From Macrococcus lamae (GTDB taxonomy: Bacteria; Bacillota; Bacilli; Staphylococcales; Staphylococcaceae), in NCBI RefSeq assembly GCF_004359545.1, contig NZ_SCWB01000001.1, positions 124,001 to 188,000 on the forward strand: a DNA stretch of 64,000 bases, written 5' to 3'. Of this stretch, positions 8,827 to 17,957 are shown piece by piece. The position numbers were made by a program, and so were the translations under genes. Under the pieces are notes generated by a model. It had not been told where the DNA came from. It was given only the letters and a program-made list of their open reading frames with translations, and searched no databases. Numbering within the stretch: the first letter of the stretch is position 1; the number at the start of each line of letters is the position of its first letter.

Positions 8827-10172
8827 CAAACTATTTAACAATCAGTGCACTGACTAAATACATCAAGGCAAAGTTTGACCGCGATCCTTATCTGGAGAAT
8901 GTATTTATAAAAGGTGAGCTATCTAATGTCAAGCATCATTCCAGCGGTCACCTTTATTTTGCGCTTAAAGACGGCGGAGCGGTTTTAAATGGAATGATGT
9001 TCAAAAAAGAAGTCTCAAAAATCAGCTTTACACCTAAAGAAGGCGATCAAGTACTCATTTCAGGACGTATTTCTGTGTACGAAGGTCGTGGCAGCTATCA
9101 GCTGTATGCAAGTGACATGTCTCTGGACGGTGTCGGTCAGCTTTATGAGCGATTTGAAGCACTCAGAAAAGAACTTGAATCGAAAGGTTACTTTGATACA
9201 GGACGCAAGAAAAAACTGCCGAAATATCCGGCGAGTATTGCCGTTCTCACTGCTTCTACTGGCGCTGCGATACGCGATATTGAATCTACTTTAAAAAGAA
9301 GATTCCCGCTTGCAAACGTACATTATATCTCAACGCTTGTTCAAGGAGCAGGAGCTGTAGAAGATATCGTCAAAAATATCAGACATGCCGACTCTCTCAA
9401 TGTAGATGTAATGATAGTCGGACGTGGCGGGGGATCGATTGAAGACTTATGGGCTTTCAATGAGCGTGACGTCGTCCAGGCAATCTATGACGCAGCAACA
9501 CCTGTGATTTCAGCAGTTGGTCATGAAACAGACACGACGCTCAGCGACTTTGTCTCTGATTTAAGAGCACCGACACCTACAGCAGCGGCAGTTATGGCGA
9601 CACCTGACCAGTTTGAACTGATGAATCAACTGAAATCATCAGATCAATTTTTAAGACAGCAGCTGACGCAGCGTCTGAAGTATGAGAATCAACGGATGCA
9701 GCGGTTAAGTGGTCATCCAGTTTTTCGCAACCCTAATCTGCTGATTGAGCAGCAGATTCAACGTAAAGATGAATTAGAACAAAAAATGTTCTATCTGCTT
9801 AAAGATAAGTTTACAGTTAATAATGAACGGTTCGTCAGATTAGACAGCAGATTATCAAAAGAACGGTTGAACGCCCGTATACAGATGGGGCAGCAGCAGC
9901 TGACACAAAATATTCTGCAGCTCGACCGGTCAATGGATAGAAAGCTGCAGTCACTTGCAAGGTCACTCGAATTCCAGCAGAAATTGCTGACAAGCGTTAA
10001 TCCTACAGGCATATTAGATAGAGGTTATAGTATTGTCAGAACATCACAAGGTATTTTAAGCAGTATTCATGATGTTAATGTATCACAGCAAGTTGAAATA
10101 CAAATGGCTGATGGAGAAATCAGTGCTGTTGTAAAGACAGTGAAGGAGGATCAACATGGCGAAAAACTTTGA
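8823..10172 (+). CDS. xseA: Exodeoxyribonuclease VII large subunit
   Basis: This 449-residue protein is the catalytic subunit of exonuclease VII, which degrades single-stranded DNA from both ends. It has an N-terminal OB-fold (about 1-100), the conserved catalytic core with [15 protein letters not shown] and [26 protein letters not shown] split over two segments, and a long Gln-rich coiled-coil region (about 270-390). It starts in an ATGA overlap with nusB and overlaps xseB by 17 bases. The length matches the family. Confidence 0.96.
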   Translation: MTNYLTISALTKYIKAKFDRDPYLENVFIKGELSNVKHHSSGHLYFALKDGGAVLNGMMFKKEVSKISFTPKEGDQVLISGRISVYEGRGSYQLYASDMSLDGVGQLYERFEALRKELESKGYFDTGRKKKLPKYPASIAVLTASTGAAIRDIESTLKRRFPLANVHYISTLVQGAGAVEDIVKNIRHADSLNVDVMIVGRGGGSIEDLWAFNERDVVQAIYDAATPVISAVGHETDTTLSDFVSDLRAPTPTAAAVMATPDQFELMNQLKSSDQFLRQQLTQRLKYENQRMQRLSGHPVFRNPNLLIEQQIQRKDELEQKMFYLLKDKFTVNNERFVRLDSRLSKERLNARIQMGQQQLTQNILQLDRSMDRKLQSLARSLEFQQKLLTSVNPTGILDRGYSIVRTSQGILSSIHDVNVSQQVEIQMADGEISAVVKTVKEDQHGEKL

Positions 10173-10356
10173 AACGATGATGATGGAACTAGAGGATATC
10201 GTGAATAAGCTGGATAACGATAAAGTTTCTCTGGATGAATCTATTAAATTATACGAAGAAGGAATTAAGTTATCAAAAGCGTGTCAGAGTCAGTTATCAG
10301 AAGCTGAAAAGAAAATCAATCAGGTCAGTGACACTGAGGTTAACAATGAAGCTTAG
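10156..10356 (+). CDS. xseB: Exodeoxyribonuclease VII small subunit
   Basis: This 66-residue helical protein has the family pattern [16 protein letters not shown] and LDESIKLYEEGIKL. Several copies coat the long coiled coil of XseA. It begins 17 bases before the xseA stop behind GAAGGAGG, and its own end overlaps ispA by 11 bases, so the whole run is probably one transcript with coupled translation. Confidence 0.93.
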   Translation: MAKNFETMMMELEDIVNKLDNDKVSLDESIKLYEEGIKLSKACQSQLSEAEKKINQVSDTEVNNEA

Positions 10357-11206
10357 TTATACTGACTTGATCAATGATTATTTAGCGAATATTTATAATG
10401 ATTCTTTAAGCGCTGAACTTGATGAGTCAATGAAATACTCATTGCTGGCAGGAGGGAAACGGGTACGTCCCGTGCTGCTGCTCACGACGCTTGAAATGTT
10501 CGGGAAGTCAGCAGAATCGGGTTTATCCGCTGCAGCCGCTATTGAAATGATTCATAGCTATTCCTTGATTCATGATGATTTACCGGCGATGGATAACGAT
10601 GACTATCGCAGGGGTCAGTTAACAAACCATAAAGTATTCGGTGAAGCTACAGCCATTCTTGCAGGAGATGGTCTACTGACTGATAGCTTTACACAATTGA
10701 TGGGTGATAAACATTTAACTGCTGATACCAAAGTCAAGCTCGCACGTCTGATTTCACTTGCAGCTGGAAGTAGAGGTATGGTCGGTGGGCAGATGCTCGA
10801 TATGGCAGCGGAAAAAAGTGAGCTGACATTACAGGAGATGGAGACGGTCCATACGCATAAGACCGGTGATTTAATCCGGACTTGTTTTCTTTGTGCGGGC
10901 GTCATTGCAGAGCAGAATGATGAAGCGATGGAAAAGCTGGATACACTTGGTTCAAAAGTCGGTCTGCTGTTCCAGATAAAAGATGATATTCTTGACGTCG
11001 AAGGCAGTTTAGAAGAGATGGGCAAGGAAGCAGGAAGTGACGCCGTAAACAGTAAGACGACTTATGTCACATTGCTCGGCTTACCTGAAGCGAAAAGAGT
11101 AATGGCAGAGGTGCACGATGAATCAGTCCGGCTGGTGAATAATCTGACTGATAACGGGACAGCTATGGTCGAACTTCTGGATTATATCGTTACACGCAGC
11201 AAATAA
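10346..11206 (+). CDS. ispA: Polyprenyl synthetase family protein, farnesyl diphosphate synthase
   Basis: This 286-residue protein makes C15 farnesyl diphosphate from C5 units. The first aspartate motif is DDLPAMD (residues 77-83) and the second is DDILD (213-217). I start at the ATG at 10346 (MKLSYTDLIN), five bases after GAGGT. Upstream in-frame ATG codons lie inside xseB and would add unrelated sequence. It shares the operon with nusB and xseAB. With dxs just downstream and hepST later in the window, it belongs to the isoprenoid and menaquinone supply. Confidence 0.94.
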   Translation: MKLSYTDLINDYLANIYNDSLSAELDESMKYSLLAGGKRVRPVLLLTTLEMFGKSAESGLSAAAAIEMIHSYSLIHDDLPAMDNDDYRRGQLTNHKVFGEATAILAGDGLLTDSFTQLMGDKHLTADTKVKLARLISLAAGSRGMVGGQMLDMAAEKSELTLQEMETVHTHKTGDLIRTCFLCAGVIAEQNDEAMEKLDTLGSKVGLLFQIKDDILDVEGSLEEMGKEAGSDAVNSKTTYVTLLGLPEAKRVMAEVHDESVRLVNNLTDNGTAMVELLDYIVTRSK

Positions 11207-11218
11207 GAAGATGTTTAA

Positions 11219-11241
11219 TAAAAGCCCTGGCGGCTTTTTTT
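11219..11241 (+). terminator. Terminator after ispA
   Basis: AAAGCC and GGCTTT pair around a CTGGC loop and run into seven T. Confidence 0.85.
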
Positions 11242-11308
11242 GTTCATATAGGTTTTGTAATGATATAATAAAACTTAATTAATTATTTAGACTGTAGGTG
11301 GAACATAA

Positions 11309-13201
11309 ATGGATGTTGATAAAATTAAAAATCCATCAGATATAAAGGATCTCTCAGAAGACGAACTCATTTTGCTGAGTGAAGAAATCAGAACATTTTT
11401 AATAGAAAAATGTGCAGTAACAGGTGGTCATATCGGAGCAAATTTAGGTGTAGTCGAACTGACGATTGCTCTGCACAAATACTTTAACAGCCCTGAAGAT
11501 AAACTGATTTTTGATGTAGGACATCAGGCTTATATTCACAAGATTCTGACAGGAAGAGGAGAACAGTTCGACCAATTGCGTCAGCACCAAGGACTTAGTG
11601 GCTTTCCGAAACGTTCTGAAAGCGACCATGATGTATGGGAAGCGGGACATAGTTCTACGTCACTGTCAGCTGCGATGGGCATGGCAAAAGCGCGTGACAT
11701 TATGGGAGAGCATTATCATGTCGTGCCAATTATAGGTGACGGAGCGCTGACAGGTGGGATGGCACTTGAAGCGTTAAATCATATCGGGCATGACCGCACT
11801 AATATGACGATTATTTTAAACGATAATGAAATGAGTATCGCACCGAACGTCGGTGCGATGCATAATATGTTCGGTCGATTGCGGACTAATCAAAATTACA
11901 ACCGAGCGAAAGTGGATATTGATGGTTTCCTGAGCAAGTTACCCGGTGGACTTAAATTAAGAGATTCAGCGGATAGAATTAAAGATAGTTTGAAATATCT
12001 TGTTGTATCAGGGGTGTTTTTTGAAGAGCTTGGAATAAAATATGTCGGTCCTGTCGATGGTCATAATTTTCGGGAACTTGGAGAGGCGATCGAAACTTCG
12101 AAACGAATCAATGGACCTGTCATCATTCATGTCATTACTAAAAAGGGAAAAGGGTACAGACCTGCCGAAAATGATAAAATCGGTACATGGCATGGTCTTG
12201 GACCATACAAACTTGATACTGGAGAACAGCTTGGCGGTAAAGCGACGGCACCGTCATGGAGTCAGTTGATGAGCGATGCTGTACTGGAGCTTGCAAGGGA
12301 AGATAAACGGATTGTCGCGATTACTCCGGCAATGCCTGTTGGCAGCAAACTGACGAAATTTCAGCAGGAATTACCTGACCAGTTCTTTGATGTAGGAATT
12401 GCTGAACAGCATGCTGTAACTATGGCTGGAGGACTTGCAGCAAACGGTATGAAGCCATATGTTGCTATCTATTCTACATTTTTGCAGCGCGCATATGACC
12501 AGTTACTGCATGACATTGACCGACAGCAGCTCGATGTCGTATTCGGTATTGATCGTTCCGGATTAGTCGGTGCTGATGGTGAAACACATCAAGGTGTTTT
12601 TGATATTCCTTTTTTAAGTCATCTTCCTAATATGACTGTCATGATGCCGAAAGATGAAGATGAAGCAGCGAAAATGGTCTATAGCGCATTCAACACGTTT
12701 GGCGGACCGATTGCAATCAGGTATCCTAGAGGAAATGGATTAGGTGTTGATGTGACAGACGCATCTGAAGGGGTGCCTTTCGGAAAATGGGAGGTGCTGC
12801 GTAAGGGAACTGATGCGGTGATCTTGTCCTTCGGGCCGACACTTCAGATGCTGCTGGAAGCTCAGGAGACACTGCTGAAAGAAGGCATCAATATAGAAAT
12901 CGTCAATGCCAGATTTATCAAGCCCTTAGATGAGGACTATCTTGATAAACTGGCCGAACGAAATGTCCCAGTTCTGACAGTCGAAGAATCTATGCTGACC
13001 GGTGGATTCGGGTCTTTAGTTGTCAATTATTTTAATGACCATCATCAATGTGTCACTGTTAGACGACTTGGGATTGATAATGAGTATATAGAGCAAGGCG
13101 ATGTAGATATGCTGCTTCAGGAGATTGGACTCACTACTGCCCATATTATTGATGAAGTAAAACAGCTGGTAGGTAAACAAGATGAAGAAGCAGCGCATTG
13201 A
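11309..13201 (+). CDS. dxs: 1-deoxy-D-xylulose-5-phosphate synthase
   Basis: This 630-residue thiamine-diphosphate enzyme condenses pyruvate with glyceraldehyde 3-phosphate, the first step of the MEP isoprenoid pathway. The TPP/Mg motif is [18 protein letters not shown] followed by ILNDNEMSI. The transketolase-like pyrimidine domain carries [15 protein letters not shown], and [15 protein letters not shown] is also conserved. Core staphylococci use the mevalonate pathway instead, so this gene marks a difference from Staphylococcus aureus. A promoter-like TATAAT lies about 45 bases upstream. The end overlaps tlyA by 20 bases. Confidence 0.96.
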   Translation: MDVDKIKNPSDIKDLSEDELILLSEEIRTFLIEKCAVTGGHIGANLGVVELTIALHKYFNSPEDKLIFDVGHQAYIHKILTGRGEQFDQLRQHQGLSGFPKRSESDHDVWEAGHSSTSLSAAMGMAKARDIMGEHYHVVPIIGDGALTGGMALEALNHIGHDRTNMTIILNDNEMSIAPNVGAMHNMFGRLRTNQNYNRAKVDIDGFLSKLPGGLKLRDSADRIKDSLKYLVVSGVFFEELGIKYVGPVDGHNFRELGEAIETSKRINGPVIIHVITKKGKGYRPAENDKIGTWHGLGPYKLDTGEQLGGKATAPSWSQLMSDAVLELAREDKRIVAITPAMPVGSKLTKFQQELPDQFFDVGIAEQHAVTMAGGLAANGMKPYVAIYSTFLQRAYDQLLHDIDRQQLDVVFGIDRSGLVGADGETHQGVFDIPFLSHLPNMTVMMPKDEDEAAKMVYSAFNTFGGPIAIRYPRGNGLGVDVTDASEGVPFGKWEVLRKGTDAVILSFGPTLQMLLEAQETLLKEGINIEIVNARFIKPLDEDYLDKLAERNVPVLTVEESMLTGGFGSLVVNYFNDHHQCVTVRRLGIDNEYIEQGDVDMLLQEIGLTTAHIIDEVKQLVGKQDEEAAH

Positions 13202-13970
13202 TGAATGGCTTGTCGGTCATGATTATTTTGACACGATAGATGAAGCAAAACGCTATGTCATGGCAGGAAAAGTCTTTAATGAACATGAACGGATTCACTC
13301 ATCTGCTGAAAGAATTAATCCAGAGACAGTGAAAATCAGAATCAAAGGACTTGAAAAAAAATATGTCAGCCGCGGAGGTCTTAAGCTTGAGAAAGCTCTG
13401 ACTACATTCGGACTTGATATAAAGAAGAGGATTCATATTGATATCGGGTCGTCGACAGGTGGATTTACTGACTGTGCACTGAAACATGGTGCCAAGAAAA
13501 GTTACGCGATAGATGTAGGCACTAATCAGCTCGCTTATGAACTCCGAATTGATCCCCGGGTAACAGTAATGGAACAGACAAATTTTAGATATGTCACTCG
13601 TGAGCAGTTTGAACCCTTGCCGGACTTTGCAACAATTGATGTCAGCTTTATTTCACTAGGACTAATATTTCCGACACTAAAAGAGATTCTTGAGCGGCCT
13701 GGGGAGATTGTAGCTTTAATTAAACCGCAGTTTGAAGCTGACAGGCATGAAGTTGAAGAAAAGGGAATAGTCTCAGACCGTTCCGTCCATATGAAAGTCA
13801 TTCGAAAAGTGATCGATTATGCTCTGCAGCAGGAGCTTTTCCCGATTGCCCTCACAACTTCACCGATTAAAGGAGCGACCGGTAATACTGAGTATTTAAT
13901 GCACTTGTCGAACATGCCTGCTCATACAGAAATCACAGATGACCTAATCGCAGAAGTAGTTTCTGGATAG
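13182..13970 (+). CDS. tlyA: TlyA family rRNA 2'-O-methyltransferase (hemolysin A family)
   Basis: This 262-residue protein has an N-terminal S4 RNA-binding domain (about 3-65) and a FtsJ-like SAM-dependent methyltransferase domain whose cofactor motif is [18 protein letters not shown]. Family members methylate ribose 2'-OH groups in rRNA; the exact target cannot be read from the sequence. The Lys-Asp-Lys-Glu style residues expected of FtsJ enzymes fit with LIKPQFEA near position 190. The start overlaps dxs by 20 bases, so it is co-transcribed, as yqxC is next to dxs in Bacillus subtilis. Confidence 0.9.
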   Translation: MKKQRIDEWLVGHDYFDTIDEAKRYVMAGKVFNEHERIHSSAERINPETVKIRIKGLEKKYVSRGGLKLEKALTTFGLDIKKRIHIDIGSSTGGFTDCALKHGAKKSYAIDVGTNQLAYELRIDPRVTVMEQTNFRYVTREQFEPLPDFATIDVSFISLGLIFPTLKEILERPGEIVALIKPQFEADRHEVEEKGIVSDRSVHMKVIRKVIDYALQQELFPIALTTSPIKGATGNTEYLMHLSNMPAHTEITDDLIAEVVSG

Positions 13971-13980
13971 TTATAGAAGA

Positions 13981-14013
13981 AGCCGTGTAATTAATAAATT
14001 AAACGGTTTTTTT
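13981..14013 (+). terminator. Terminator after tlyA
   Basis: CCGTGTAATT pairs with AATTAAACGG with one internal mismatch, followed by seven T. Confidence 0.8.
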
Positions 14014-14076
14014 GTTAGGAAAAAATTTATTTCTATGCTACCATTAGTGAATAAATATACAATTTGGGGGATGCAA

Positions 14077-14529
14077 ATGGCGAACAAGACGATGAGACAG
14101 ATTAAAATTAGAGAAATAATTTCCAGCCAGCAGATTGAAACGCAGGAAGAGCTGGTCGAAAAACTGAATGAATTTAATCTCAATGTCACTCAGGCGACTA
14201 TATCTAGAGATATTAAAGAACTTCAGCTTATAAAAGTTCCGACACCGAGTGGACAGTATATCTATAGCCTGCCAAGAGACCGTAAATATCATCCGCTTGA
14301 CAAATTAGGACGCTATTTAATGGATTCTTTCGTTAAACTTGAAGGGACTGAAAATCTTCTTGTACTAAAAACTCTTCCTGGAAATGCTCAGTCAATCGGT
14401 GCGATACTCGATCAATTGGAATGGGAAGAGATTTTAGGAACAATTTGCGGAGATGATACTTGTCTGATTATCTGCAAAGATAAAGATTCAGGTAAGTTAG
14501 TGACGGAGCGCTTATTTAATATGCTTTAG
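14077..14529 (+). CDS. argR: Arginine repressor ArgR/AhrC
   Basis: This 150-residue protein has an N-terminal winged helix ([17 protein letters not shown]) and a C-terminal hexamerisation/arginine-binding domain ([29 protein letters not shown]). It senses arginine and controls its synthesis and breakdown. The ATG at 14077 ([14 protein letters not shown]) is chosen because GGGGG lies six bases upstream and it gives the family's 150 residues. Earlier in-frame starts would add an AT-rich leader. It heads the argR-recN-spo0A-glpQ run. Confidence 0.95.
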   Translation: MANKTMRQIKIREIISSQQIETQEELVEKLNEFNLNVTQATISRDIKELQLIKVPTPSGQYIYSLPRDRKYHPLDKLGRYLMDSFVKLEGTENLLVLKTLPGNAQSIGAILDQLEWEEILGTICGDDTCLIICKDKDSGKLVTERLFNML

Positions 14530-14542
14530 TTGGAGGCAGAAT

Positions 14543-16213
14543 ATGTTACAGACATTGTCGATTAGACAGTTTGCGATTATAGAACAACTTGAAATTGAAT
14601 TGAAACAAGGACTGACAGTACTTTCAGGTGAGACTGGTGCTGGGAAATCTATTATCATTGATGCCATTTCGCAGTTGATCGGAGCTCGTGCAAGCCAAAA
14701 TCTTGTTCGACATGGAGAAGATAAAGCTGTTGTAGAAGGTGTTTTTGATATTGATCATAATCCAGTAGTCCAGCAAATGCTGAATGATAAGGGTATAGAC
14801 CAGGACGACTTTATGATTGTCAAACGGGAAATCATGAAGACAGGTAAAAGTATTTGCAGAATCAACAATCATACCGTGACGTTGAATGAATTGAGAACTG
14901 TCATGCAGGAACTACTCGATATTCATGGTCAGCACGAAACACAGCATTTACTGAAACCGAAGTATCATCTGACACTGCTCGATGAATATTCGAAAGGCAG
15001 ATATGCAGACGTCAAACAAACCTATGAACTGTTCTTTATGAACTACCGCGAGAAGCAGGATGAACTTAAAAAACTTGAACAGAAAGATGATTCGTTGCTG
15101 CAGCGATTAGATTTAATCAAATTTCAGCATAAGGAATTGACTCAGGCTAAACTTGTAGCTGGTGAAAAAGTAGCAATGTCTGAGGATATCAATCGGTTGA
15201 GAAACTTTGAAAAATTAAACATTGAGCTGACTAAAGCAGCAGGTTATTTATCAAGTGAGGATAATATCCTTGATCAATTATTTGATTTTACGGAATCATT
15301 AAAAGAAGTCAACGAAATTTTATCGGGTCAGTATTCTCAGCTGATAGAAGAAACTCAGAACACCTATTATCAGCTTGAAGATGCAAAGCACCGGCTGCAT
15401 GACGCGCAGACGTTAAATGAGTATGACGAGCAGACATTGAATGAGCTGGAAGAACGGATGAACCTGATCCAGCAACTTGAGCGTAAATATGGGGTTGATC
15501 ATGATGAATTGATTCTACTGATTGATAGACTGGAAACAGAGATAAATCAGATTGAAAATCTTGAAGAAAGTACCTCTCACTTGAAAGAAGAAATTGAAGA
15601 GCTCTATAAGCAGTTGGTCAATACCGGAAACAAGCTGGCGAAAGAAAGAAGAAAAGATGCACTGCAGCTGAGAAATGATATTTTAGAGGAAATCCATCAT
15701 CTGGAAATGAAAAGTGCAAATTTTGAATTTGCTTTTACAAAATCTGAACCGATGATTGATGGGCTGGAAACAATGGAATTTATGATCAGTCCAAATAAAG
15801 GAGAACCTCTCAAATCTCTTTATAAGATTGCATCAGGTGGCGAACTGTCCAGAATTATGCTGGCATTGAAAAGTATATTTGCTGAAAGTAAAGGGCAGAC
15901 GGCTATTTTGTTTGATGAAGTAGATACGGGTGTATCAGGACGAGTTGCTCAGAAAATGGCTGAGAAAATGAAAATGATAGCGGAACACATGCAGGTTATC
16001 TGTATTTCACATTTACCACAAGTCGCTGCAATTAGTGATCATCATCTTTATATCGAAAAGCATGAGCGTGAAGACAGAACTGTCACATCTGTTACAGAAT
16101 TGACGGGGGATGCGAAAATCAACGAAGTAGCCCGGATGATTTCTGGTGTAGAAGTTACACCGCTTACATTGGAACATGCTGCTGAACTAATTGAACAGAA
16201 TAAAGAAAAATAG
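14543..16213 (+). CDS. recN: DNA repair protein RecN
   Basis: This 556-residue SMC-like ATPase acts early at DNA double-strand breaks. Walker A is GETGAGKS (residues 29-36), the ABC signature region is SGGELSRIMLALK, and Walker B is AILFDEVDTGVSG. Between them are long coiled-coil arms with abundant Glu/Leu/Lys. The length is normal for Bacilli. It is 13 bases after argR and 14 before the Spo0A gene. In Bacillus subtilis spoIVB lies between recN and spo0A; here nothing remains of it. Confidence 0.96.
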   Translation: MLQTLSIRQFAIIEQLEIELKQGLTVLSGETGAGKSIIIDAISQLIGARASQNLVRHGEDKAVVEGVFDIDHNPVVQQMLNDKGIDQDDFMIVKREIMKTGKSICRINNHTVTLNELRTVMQELLDIHGQHETQHLLKPKYHLTLLDEYSKGRYADVKQTYELFFMNYREKQDELKKLEQKDDSLLQRLDLIKFQHKELTQAKLVAGEKVAMSEDINRLRNFEKLNIELTKAAGYLSSEDNILDQLFDFTESLKEVNEILSGQYSQLIEETQNTYYQLEDAKHRLHDAQTLNEYDEQTLNELEERMNLIQQLERKYGVDHDELILLIDRLETEINQIENLEESTSHLKEEIEELYKQLVNTGNKLAKERRKDALQLRNDILEEIHHLEMKSANFEFAFTKSEPMIDGLETMEFMISPNKGEPLKSLYKIASGGELSRIMLALKSIFAESKGQTAILFDEVDTGVSGRVAQKMAEKMKMIAEHMQVICISHLPQVAAISDHHLYIEKHEREDRTVTSVTELTGDAKINEVARMISGVEVTPLTLEHAAELIEQNKEK

Positions 16214-16227
16214 AGGGAGGTGTATCA

Positions 16228-16887
16228 ATGGTTATAAGAGTGTCTATCATCGAAGATTCAGAAGAACTGGCTTCTACGATAAAAATACACCTGCAAAATC
16301 AAGGGATGATTGTGACAGGCATTGCTAACAATGGAATAGACGGCAGACAGTTAATTGAAGAAGAAAACTTTGATGTGCTCCTGCTTGACCTTGTATTACC
16401 TAATATAGATGGTCTTACTCTTGTAAAAAATTATATGCCGCATGACCGACATTATAAAGTCATCTGTTTTTCAGCATTTGGTAAAGAATCGGTGCTGACG
16501 GAAGCAACTGCATTAGGAGTAGATTACTTTCTGCTGAAGCCGGTAAACCTTGATGTGATTCATCAGACTATTGAACGGCTTTGTCAGGGCGGCCAAAGTG
16601 ACAAGCTGGTTCTTGACACCTTATTTCCGGAGAAGCTTAAAGGTACACAGTATTTAAACGATGCTATAGCCATTCTTAAGAAAGAGCCTGAAAAAATAGA
16701 GCACTTAACCCGGACCCTATATCCTGAGATAGCTAGAATGAATGGCGTAAATACGGCAAGTGTAGAGAGAGCCATACGCCATTCTATCGATAAATCCTGG
16801 AAACAAGGATTTGAACAGAAATGGCTTGCTGAAGGTCGATATACAAAACCAACCATCGGAGAGCTGCTGGAATATTTGATGAGGTGA
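16228..16887 (+). CDS. spo0A: Spo0A-family response regulator
   Basis: This 219-residue protein is a two-domain response regulator. The receiver domain (about 1-118) keeps the acidic pair E9/D10, the phosphoacceptor D54 (LLLDLVLPNIDG), S82 and K104. The C-terminal domain (about 135-219) matches Spo0A's own DNA-binding domain rather than any common output domain: KGTQYLNDAI, LTRTLYPEIAR and the recognition helix ASVERAIRHSIDKSW (177-191), ending in TKPTIGELLEYL. It is about 48 residues shorter than Bacillus Spo0A, with a shorter linker and tail. It sits after recN as in Bacillus but without spoIVB, behind a strong GGGAGGTG site. It is probably a working transcription factor with a non-sporulation role; that role is inference. 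Confidence 0.88.
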   Translation: MVIRVSIIEDSEELASTIKIHLQNQGMIVTGIANNGIDGRQLIEEENFDVLLLDLVLPNIDGLTLVKNYMPHDRHYKVICFSAFGKESVLTEATALGVDYFLLKPVNLDVIHQTIERLCQGGQSDKLVLDTLFPEKLKGTQYLNDAIAILKKEPEKIEHLTRTLYPEIARMNGVNTASVERAIRHSIDKSWKQGFEQKWLAEGRYTKPTIGELLEYLMR

Positions 16888-16890
16888 CAG

Positions 16891-17601
16891 ATGGTTAAAA
16901 TTTTTGCTCATAGAGGTTATAAGAAGAAGTATCCTGAAAACAGTATGCGTGCTTTCAAAAAGGCGATTGAATTCGGTGCGGATGGTATTGAGCTTGATGT
17001 TCATTTAACAGCAGATCATCATATTGTAGTGATTCATGATGAAACGCTGAGTCGGACAACCAATCTTTCTGGAAGTATCAGTAAAATGACGCTCTCAGAA
17101 ATTCATCGAGCAAAAATAAAAACAGGTCGACTAAAATATGAAAAAGTCCCATTGTTATCGCAAGTATTGGATTTAGTTCACGATACTAAACTCGAACTTA
17201 ACATTGAAATTAAAGGGCAGACCGACGGAGTACTTGAATCGCTGTTAGTCGATCTTCTCAACCATTATTCAATGAACGAACGCATCATCATCTCAAGCTT
17301 TTATTTGAATTCTGTTCAGCTCATCAAGCAGCTCAATCCACATTTGGAAACCGCATATCTTTATTCACGATATGTCGACCTGCCATGGAACTTAAAAGCA
17401 GACTATTTATTTGATGGTATACATACAAATACGTTTTATATTTCAAGAAATTTTGCAGACAGAATCGCGGGTGAAGGACTTAAAGTACGGATGTATACGG
17501 TGAACCGAGCAGATGATATTAAGTACTGGCTGAATTCAACTGTTGATGCCATTATTACAGATGATGTGGAACTGGCAATTAAAGCAAAAAAATTCATCTG
17601 A
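16891..17601 (+). CDS. Glycerophosphodiester phosphodiesterase (YqiK/GlpQ-like)
   Basis: This 236-residue protein has the GDPD TIM-barrel. FAHRGYKKKYPENSM carries the catalytic His-Arg and the ENS triplet, GIELDVHLTADH the metal-binding Glu/Asp and IHDETLSRTTN the second catalytic His. It should hydrolyse glycerophosphodiesters to glycerol 3-phosphate. No signal peptide is visible, so it is likely cytosolic, unlike secreted GlpQ. It begins three bases after the Spo0A gene and is presumably co-transcribed with it. Bacillus subtilis has the equivalent gene yqiK in the same neighbourhood. Confidence 0.9.
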   Translation: MVKIFAHRGYKKKYPENSMRAFKKAIEFGADGIELDVHLTADHHIVVIHDETLSRTTNLSGSISKMTLSEIHRAKIKTGRLKYEKVPLLSQVLDLVHDTKLELNIEIKGQTDGVLESLLVDLLNHYSMNERIIISSFYLNSVQLIKQLNPHLETAYLYSRYVDLPWNLKADYLFDGIHTNTFYISRNFADRIAGEGLKVRMYTVNRADDIKYWLNSTVDAIITDDVELAIKAKKFI

Positions 17602-17639
17602 CAGAGATTATTTTTTACTCTGATCGATGAATTTTTTTT
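17587..17639. terminator. Bidirectional terminator shared by glpQ-like gene and yqzF
   Basis: A long interrupted hairpin: ATTCATC pairs with GATGAAT and CAGAG pairs with CTCTG, with A-run and T-run flanks on opposite sides. Its arms contain the last codons of both convergent genes, whose stops are only seven bases apart. Confidence 0.85.
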
Positions 17640-17853
17640 GTGCTCGTTCTGTTCGCTTCTCTATATGAAGAATATATCCTCCTACAAAAGCAATGCCTGC
17701 AATTGCAAGAAAAAATCCTAAAAGAAACTGAAGCCATATAAAATGCAGTTCAGGTACTAAAATACCAAATACTGCATCTCTCATCCATTTAATGCCTAAA
17801 CCTGAAAAATATATAGGAATGACAAGTATTAATAGCGCAATCATTTTTTGCAT
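17608..17853 (-). CDS. yqzF: DUF2627 family membrane protein (YqzF-like)
   Basis: This 81-residue protein has two predicted membrane helices (about 3-22 and 35-60) and a basic C-terminal tail. The conserved GIKWMRDAVFG segment follows the first helix, as in DUF2627 proteins. Function is unknown. I start at the ATG at 17853, five bases after AGGTGA; an upstream GTG at 17862 would sit on that site. In Bacillus subtilis yqzF also lies between yqiK and the bkd region, so synteny supports the call. It is convergent with the glpQ-like gene. Confidence 0.82.
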   Translation of the reverse strand: MQKMIALLILVIPIYFSGLGIKWMRDAVFGILVPELHFIWLQFLLGFFLAIAGIAFVGGYILHIEKRTERAQKKFIDQSKK

Positions 17854-17908
17854 GTTAATCACCTGGAACCATTATAGCTTACTCACAGGATAATTGACAA
17901 ATTATAAA

Positions 17909-17936
17909 TTGATAACTTGTATAAAAGAGATACAAT
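17909..17936 (+). promoter_or_regulatory. SigA-type promoter of ptb
   Basis: TTGATA (17909-17914) and TACAAT (17931-17936) are 16 bases apart, about 20 bases before the ptb start. No -24/-12 sigma-54 promoter is seen, unlike the SigL-dependent bkd operon of Bacillus subtilis. Confidence 0.6.
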
Positions 17937-17957
17937 ATAAGAGAAAGGATGAGTGAA

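Noticed and set aside
10235-10345. Upstream extension of ispA into xseB
   Set aside because: The extra residues do not resemble any prenyl synthase, and the ATG at 10346 has a proper ribosome site and gives the family length.
13900-13912. 0A-box-like TGTCGAA motifs, here in tlyA and also near 27645
   Set aside because: They lie inside coding sequence and a 7-base motif is expected several times in 64 kb by chance.
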